From contig NC_051101.1 in assembly GCF_901709675.1 (NCBI RefSeq), forward strand, positions 10,808,501-10,872,500: a stretch of 64,000 bases of DNA, written 5' to 3'. The position numbers were made by a program, and so were the translations under genes. This DNA comes from Syngnathus acus. Lineage: Eukaryota > Chordata > Actinopteri > Syngnathiformes > Syngnathidae. This document shows positions 59,401-64,000 of this stretch, one piece after another. Below the pieces are notes generated by a model. It searched no databases and was not told the DNA's origin. It saw only the letters and a list, made by a program, of their open reading frames with translations. Numbering within the stretch: position 1 is the stretch's first letter; each line of letters starts with the position of its first letter.

Positions 59401-60421
59401 TTGACATCAACTGATATTGACTTGCCAGAATCTGGTTGGTTCAAGTGACAGACTCACTATTAACATCTTGATTCATCTTGATTGAAAGTGTATTATGTAC
59501 ATCTGCCCCCTGGTGGTCAAGATGCACATAACAGAAACAGTGCAAAGAGAATTAAAATTCAGATTGTTTTCAGGCCTCTCTTAACACAAGTCCCAAAACT
59601 CCACTTCTCTTGCCAGATAAAAAGCTGCACATTATCTCCCGAGAAACTACGAGCTTGTCAGGAGTGGAGAATGTCACATCGGGCGGAGAAGGTTTTGCCC
59701 CGGTGACGCCCAAGTACACCCTGGAGGATGAGAACGGCAACAACAACATCCTGGCCTACGTGTCCGTGCTAGCCGCGGTGGTCCTGGGTCTGCTCGTTTA
59801 CGTGGCTTACAAGTGGTAAGTTCTCATCGGAGACGGGCTGCTTTGCTTCTACGACAGATTTTCAATGCTCATTGCAGCTGGAGATCGTGTAAGCAGAAGA
59901 AGGCCCTGTCCAAGGCACGTGCGGCCGAGCTGGGAGCGTCTCCAGAGGGAGAGAAGCTTCAAAGTGACAGCGGAGTTTTTCTTGACTCGCAGAGCCTTCA
60001 AGACAATCAGCCCTCCAAAGGTGTGACTTGCTGTCTGGCGCTAAAGGCAAGAGCCATTAGAGAAAAGGCTTCATGCGTTATTTTGCCCCGCCTCCTTCCA
60101 GCCGCAGGTACAAAGAGGGACAGCAAGCAGGACACCCGCCTGTACGTCAACCTGCCGCCCCAGAGACAGGAAGAGGTAGAGCGCCTCCTGCAGGAAGGAA
60201 CCGGCCGTGGCTGGCAGCATCTGGGCCAGGCGCTGGGGTACGAAACGGAACAGCTGGACCTGTTTGGGCACGGCGAGGCCCCCGCGCACACACTACTCTC
60301 CAACTGGGCCCAGAAAGAAGGCTCCACTCTGGGAGTGCTGTGCTCGGCGTTGGCTCGCATCGAGAGGCCCGACGTGGTCTCGGCTCTAAACTGCCCCGCG
60401 CAAGGCGTCTCGGTAGTGTGA
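50473..60421 (+). CDS. nradd: p75-like neurotrophin receptor, NRH1/NRADD
   Basis: A type I TNF-receptor-family protein with a death domain; NRH1/NRADD proteins have been linked to Wnt signalling, gastrulation movements and apoptosis. Six exons (50473-50511, 58277-58409, 58514-58867, 59617-59815, 59878-60020, 60102-60421) give 395 residues. The signal peptide MAPFLICGVILLK|VVFG is split by intron 1. Four cysteine-rich domains follow (about residues 19-175), then a stalk with glycosylation site NVT, a membrane segment (NNILAYVSVLAAVVLGLL), juxtamembrane CWRSCKQKK, SDSGVFLDSQSLQDNQPSK (close to p75), and a C-terminal death domain (RLYVNLPPQRQEEVERLL to ALARIERPDVVSAL). Position between nbeal2 and setd2 points to NRADD rather than NGFR itself. 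Intron 5 is 81 bp, in frame and stop-free. The p75 transmembrane cysteine is replaced by valine. Confidence 0.87.
53720..54317. repeat. 157-bp tandem repeat, left arm of fold-back element
   Basis: TGACGTCA or its variant TGATGTCA occurs at 53722, 53879, 54036 and 54193, exactly 157 bases apart. The first three units carry, in order: TGACGTCA, GCCAATC, GGGGGTGAGGGC, CACTTTTCACTTTC, GGCCATGATTTTTCCC, and a small inverted pair TTAGGTACAC...GTGTACCTAA. The fourth unit diverges after the CCAAT box. Confidence 0.95.
54463..55060. repeat. 157-bp tandem repeat, right arm (inverted)
   Basis: The mirror image of the left array: TGACATCA at 54580 and TGACGTCA at 54737, 54894 and 55051, again 157 bases apart. 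Every motif coordinate sums with its left-arm partner to 108780, so no insertion or deletion separates the arms over this stretch. Confidence 0.95.
55791..56141. mobile_element. Diverged relative abutting the fold-back element
   Basis: It shares 'tttcatgcccaaaaaaat', 'gtctggtgt' and end-type words (gaacgattcgttt, gagtgaactgatt) with the fold-back arm, and ends 'ggaatgcacatcacta', resembling a related terminus. It has poly-G and TG runs. It may be a second, older copy into or beside which the fold-back element inserted. Confidence 0.4.
57965..58160. repeat. Dispersed 'gataccgat' repeat, copy 3
   Basis: 'ggctgccgataccagtcacc', 'gatacttttt', then a TG/poly-G run, 'taggcagtaggtggcactat' and 'tactcagtatcgacgagtca'. 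Collinear with the copy at 47137-47345. Lies just before nradd exon 2. Confidence 0.5.
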
Positions 60422-63124
60422 CCCGGTACCCGACTTTCCTGGACAGGAAAAAAGTATTATTTCCACAAAAATACCATTTTATCTCCACAAGTGCCTTCAT
60501 CAGCCAAATCCTAATACTCAATCAGTCCAGTGGTCTATGAACTCTTTTTTTTTTTTTTTTTTGTTATCACTTATAATAACATCCACAGGCCACACAACAT
60601 ATCTACAATCAGGACAGATAATGTGGACAATTGATTCATTTGTAATATTCTAGGGACTGTTTTTTTTATTTTTTATTCCAAGTTTACACAGGAGGCCATT
60701 TTAAGTCATACGTGGCCTTTAAAAGATTTGTAGTCAATGATTAGAATTTCTCACAAAGTCTGAAAACTAGTTTGCATGCATAAAGAGGATCACTGTTGAC
60801 ATAAAACACTTAAAATGTTCTTATCTGTGAGTGACCATGTTTTATTGTTTTTTGTTCATTGTTGGGATTTCTTCTTTTTCCCTTTTCACTTTCTGTATTT
60901 ATTTTATTACCATTTCGAGTTTGAATCCTCCCACACTACTCTTGTCTGCGTACGCGACGTCAGTCGGTCATTTTTCAAATTCATGTACGGTATTGTTTTG
61001 TGTATATAGTTCATCTTACTGTGCCTTTTTGTTTGGTGTCATTTAATGAATAAATAATTTGTAATAATATTTAACGCTTGTTTTTTTTTTAAACTGTAAA
61101 TGTAAGTGAAGTATAAGCAATACAAATTCGATTTAAAATGCTGCAATTCAGTCTTGAGAAATATTAATTCAGCAATATTTTTTTGGTTTTTGTAGAAATC
61201 ATGTTGAACTAGTTTGAAAAATAATTTAACTTTTTCCCCCTCGATAATTCCGAACTTGAGAAAATGAAGCTTCACATTTGCTTCCTGAACCAGTTGCATT
61301 TTTTTACCCTTCTAGATAGCACACACAGTTGGTTTCAATAAAGAGATTTTAAAAATGGCAAGTCAGTGTACTTTAAGACCAATGTTGAGCAGAGTGCGCC
61401 ATCTAGAGGAGTAAAAAAATAAAATAAAATACAAAAACTGCTTCATGAAGCAACTTTGAAGCTTCATTTTCCCACTACTTGAAGTCAGTCTTGCGACTTA
61501 AGGACTGGTTCCCGGTACCGGCAAAGACTGTTGATGACCTTGTTTGGACATGACCTTTGACCTCAAGTTACCAAATATATTTCTTTTTCTATTGTTGCTA
61601 GAGCTCTTGTAATAATAAGCAGGTGTCCAATCTAATACTTGCAGGTGAATCAACAGGCCCAGTAAGGCTGAGTGACTTTGTTTCAATTGCAGGCTTTAGA
61701 GTTAGTCTCTTTTTGGCACTTGCTGAATATTTCAGTGTTTTGTTCTTGTCCTTCAGCCAGCAGCTTCTCCTTCATTTGCTTTGCTAACCTTCTTGGATAT
61801 GAGAAAGTGATTGTTGAGTTGGCCTTCAGCCTGCAATCCTGGTCAGTCACTCTGACTTGATGGATTACATAGTGAGGAGGGGTTGGGTTAAATCCAGACC
61901 TTTATGGACTGTGCTGCCTCATAGCAAGGGGCTTAAGTGCATCAGAACATTTCCTATCCAAAGAGAACCCTGAGGGGGGAAGAGTGGGTTTTTAATAAAG
62001 CTGTAATAAAAAGAGTGGAGAAAAGTTTCACACAGCTACAATCTGTTAATGATCTTTTTTCCTTTTCGCTTCCAAAAAACGAACCCTTTTTTACTCATAT
62101 TATTTAGTCTAAGTCTATTCATTAATTTATTCATAAAATAGGTTAATAATTCATAGCATATAATAATTTATAATATATTATAAATCTCAACATAAGGTGT
62201 ACAAAAGAAACTGTTTTATTTTCTTTTAAAATGTTTGTACACTCGGTATGACAATGTCCTTGCACAATACTTACAGTTGAATAGGGTGAAAATTACTTTG
62301 TACAATTAAAAAAAAAAAAAAAAAGATTTGTCGCCCTACGTTGACAAGAGCCAGCAAGGATAAGAAGTCATGATGTAAGTAAGGATCGAGCTGGTCACTT
62401 GTGGCTCCTGCATACACATTTGGTAATAATATAACATATTTACACTTGACAACCATGAAATGATGGTCATTTTACAAAGTTTGCTGTTAATTTAAACATT
62501 CCCAAAACTACTATTTAATATATTAACAATTAATGCAAGAGGCTGCGATGGTTTGTGAGACAATAAAGGGATGGAGGGGGGGGGGGTGAATAAAAAGGCC
62601 GAGTTCCTTCGTTAAAAACTCAAGTGGATCAGTTAAAACTGCAATGCTACACTCTTCTGTGTGAGTCCAGGTAGAAGAGGAAGTGGATGAGGAGGGGGGG
62701 CGTGGCACATCAAACTTAGCAATCAAACCGTGCTCCCGACGTCGTAACCGACGACTAAAAAGACACAATGAACGAGATATGGATGACCAGCACACATCGC
62801 GGACCCCGCCCGGAGTGGACCCTAGCGGCTCTCAAAAGTCCCGCAGGCGTTTTGACGAGTGGAAGCTTGGACCTCCGCGGATAAAAAGCAGCACCAGAAA
62901 ATGAAGCAGACTGTTCATTGATCCATTTTCAACAGTGGAAAGTGTCAAAGGAACAAAAACGTTGGCTTGTTCTTGATTCACAGCCGTATAAAAAACACAC
63001 AAAAATGAAATAAAAGGCAAAATCGGTTCTTGGGGATTGGATGGGGAACCCCTGTCTTGTCTTCAATGGAGGATCATAAATAAAGCGTAGGTGGGTTGGG
63101 GGTGGGTTAGGCAAACGCGTGCGC
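60422..63124. other. Convergent 3'UTRs of nradd and setd2
   Basis: No gene is recognised. nradd probably ends near 61070 (AATAAA at 61049). On the minus strand the setd2 3'UTR begins at 63124 and may run to about 62200, where TTTATT at 62215-62220 is an AATAAA on that strand. The centre (61300-62000) is non-repetitive and contains an AT-rich block around 62090-62180. Confidence 0.5.
61049..61054 (+). terminator. Candidate nradd poly(A) signal
   Basis: AATAAA about 630 bases after the nradd stop, followed within 30 bases by a T-rich stretch (gcttgttttttttt). It is the first clear canonical signal I found after the stop. Confidence 0.5.
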
Positions 63125-64000
63125 TCAGTAGACGTCCGTGTCCTCCTTGGGTTTATAGACGGCACCGAACCTCTGCATGTACTTTTTAATGTACTCCTTG
63201 GTCTTGTGCTTGACGTTTTCGTTGCAGTCTAGGTCCTCGGGGTTGGTGCACGCCTTGAGTTCTTTGTTCATGACGCCGTGGGTTAGCTGTCGGGCAAAAG
63301 GAGAACGCGGTAGTAGGCGGGAGCGGCTCAGGCGATGGGAAAAAAGAAACCAAATGGCCCGCGTGATCACCACTTGTTTTTATCCTTTGGACTTTGATTG
63401 AGATTGAATCGTTTAATGGCAATTTACGTGCGTTATCGTTTACAACAGTTAACTGTGTCCTGAATGAGTGAGGTCATCCTTTTTTTTTTTTAATGTGCCT
63501 GTGTTCAGTTTCCGCCACAAGTGAGATCTTTTTTTTTTTTTTATCATTTACAGGTACTCATGTTTTAACAATTGATTTTTTTCCCCCAAATAATAACTAA
63601 ACCTGTTCAATCTTACCTTTCTTGCCAGGTGTTTGAAGTCTTCCGTGTTGCTGATGCGGCCGTGTTTGCAATCCGGCTTCCGATAAGGATTCAAACATTG
63701 CACGATAAACTGGGACATCTGAGTAACAAAAACGCACACGTGTTTAAAAAGTGACACAACGGCAAAAGCAAGCAAATAGGAGCGGATGCCTACCTCTTTA
63801 CGGAATGTCTCTTTACTTTTTTTCGCCAATTCGCTGGAAGTGTCTGCTTCAGCTGTTTTGGTTGAGAACTGTTTAAAAAAAACATTTAATACTATTCTTC
63901 ATTTGTTCAGGTTTCTATATTGCTCCATGCGACAGTCTTTAAAGGTGTAATTTGAACTTCCTTCAGGCCTTTTCTCAGCTGCACCGAGTGATGTTACGAC
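63125..64000 (-). CDS. setd2: Histone H3K36 methyltransferase SETD2, C-terminal part
   Basis: SETD2 trimethylates H3K36 behind elongating RNA polymerase II. Only the last three coding exons are visible (63868-63794, 63718-63617, 63286-63125); the gene continues past the right edge. They encode the SRI domain that binds the phosphorylated polymerase C-terminal domain: SELAKKSKETFRKE, MSQFIVQCLNPYRKPDCKHG, TEDFKHLARKLTHGVMNKEL, then KHKTKEYIKKYMQRFGAVYK and the end PKEDTDVY, nearly the same as I recall for human SETD2. All junctions are GT-AG and in phase. The catalytic SET domain lies outside the window. I could not place the next exon upstream in 63869-64000. Confidence 0.93.

Noticed and set aside
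58277-60421. Calling the receptor NGFR (p75NTR)
   Set aside because: Domain layout fits both, but the position between nbeal2 and setd2 and the changed membrane cysteine favour NRH1/NRADD. A tree would decide.

Overview
This window is nuclear DNA from a teleost fish, most likely a percomorph. Its genes are split by GT-AG introns, many under 100 bp. Homopolymer runs, miniature inverted-repeat elements and tRNA-derived SINEs lie between and inside the genes. The proteins match vertebrate families closely. Gene names rest on recalled human family members and on gene order; no search was run.

Layout, left to right: tppp (+, 2433-6190), cep72 (-, about 7744-10307), a small multi-pass membrane protein (+, 10663-11387) head-to-head with cep72, kifc2 (+, 12102-17499), ccdc12 (-, 18574-21433), nbeal2 (+, 22864-46526, 55 coding exons read here), a p75-like neurotrophin receptor best called nradd/NRH1 (+, 50473-60421, with a 7.8 kb first intron), and the 3' end of setd2 (-, 63125 to beyond the window edge). 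I checked reading frame and splice sites across every exon of these genes except the last exon of cep72.

As I recall the human map, three separate blocks are joined here: CEP72-TPPP (5p15.33), KIFC2 and possibly TMEM276 (8q24.3), and CCDC12-NBEAL2-NRADD-SETD2 (3p21.31). Functionally the genes cover tubulin organisation (tppp), the centrosome/centriolar satellite (cep72), minus-end microtubule transport (kifc2), the spliceosome (ccdc12), granule biogenesis in thrombocytes and leukocytes (nbeal2), death-domain/Wnt signalling (nradd) and H3K36 methylation (setd2). I see no sign of an operon-like functional unit.

The most unusual structure is a 2.87 kb fold-back element in nradd intron 1 (52920-55790). 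Its arms mirror each other base for base in spacing around a centre at 54390. Each arm carries four copies of a 157-bp repeat; most copies combine a CRE octamer (TGACGTCA), a CCAAT box and an interferon-response-like GAAANNGAAA motif. Other items worth a second look are a telomere-like satellite beside nradd, a cep72 exon whose end lies in a tandem repeat, and the full set of four cysteine-rich domains in the NRADD-type receptor.
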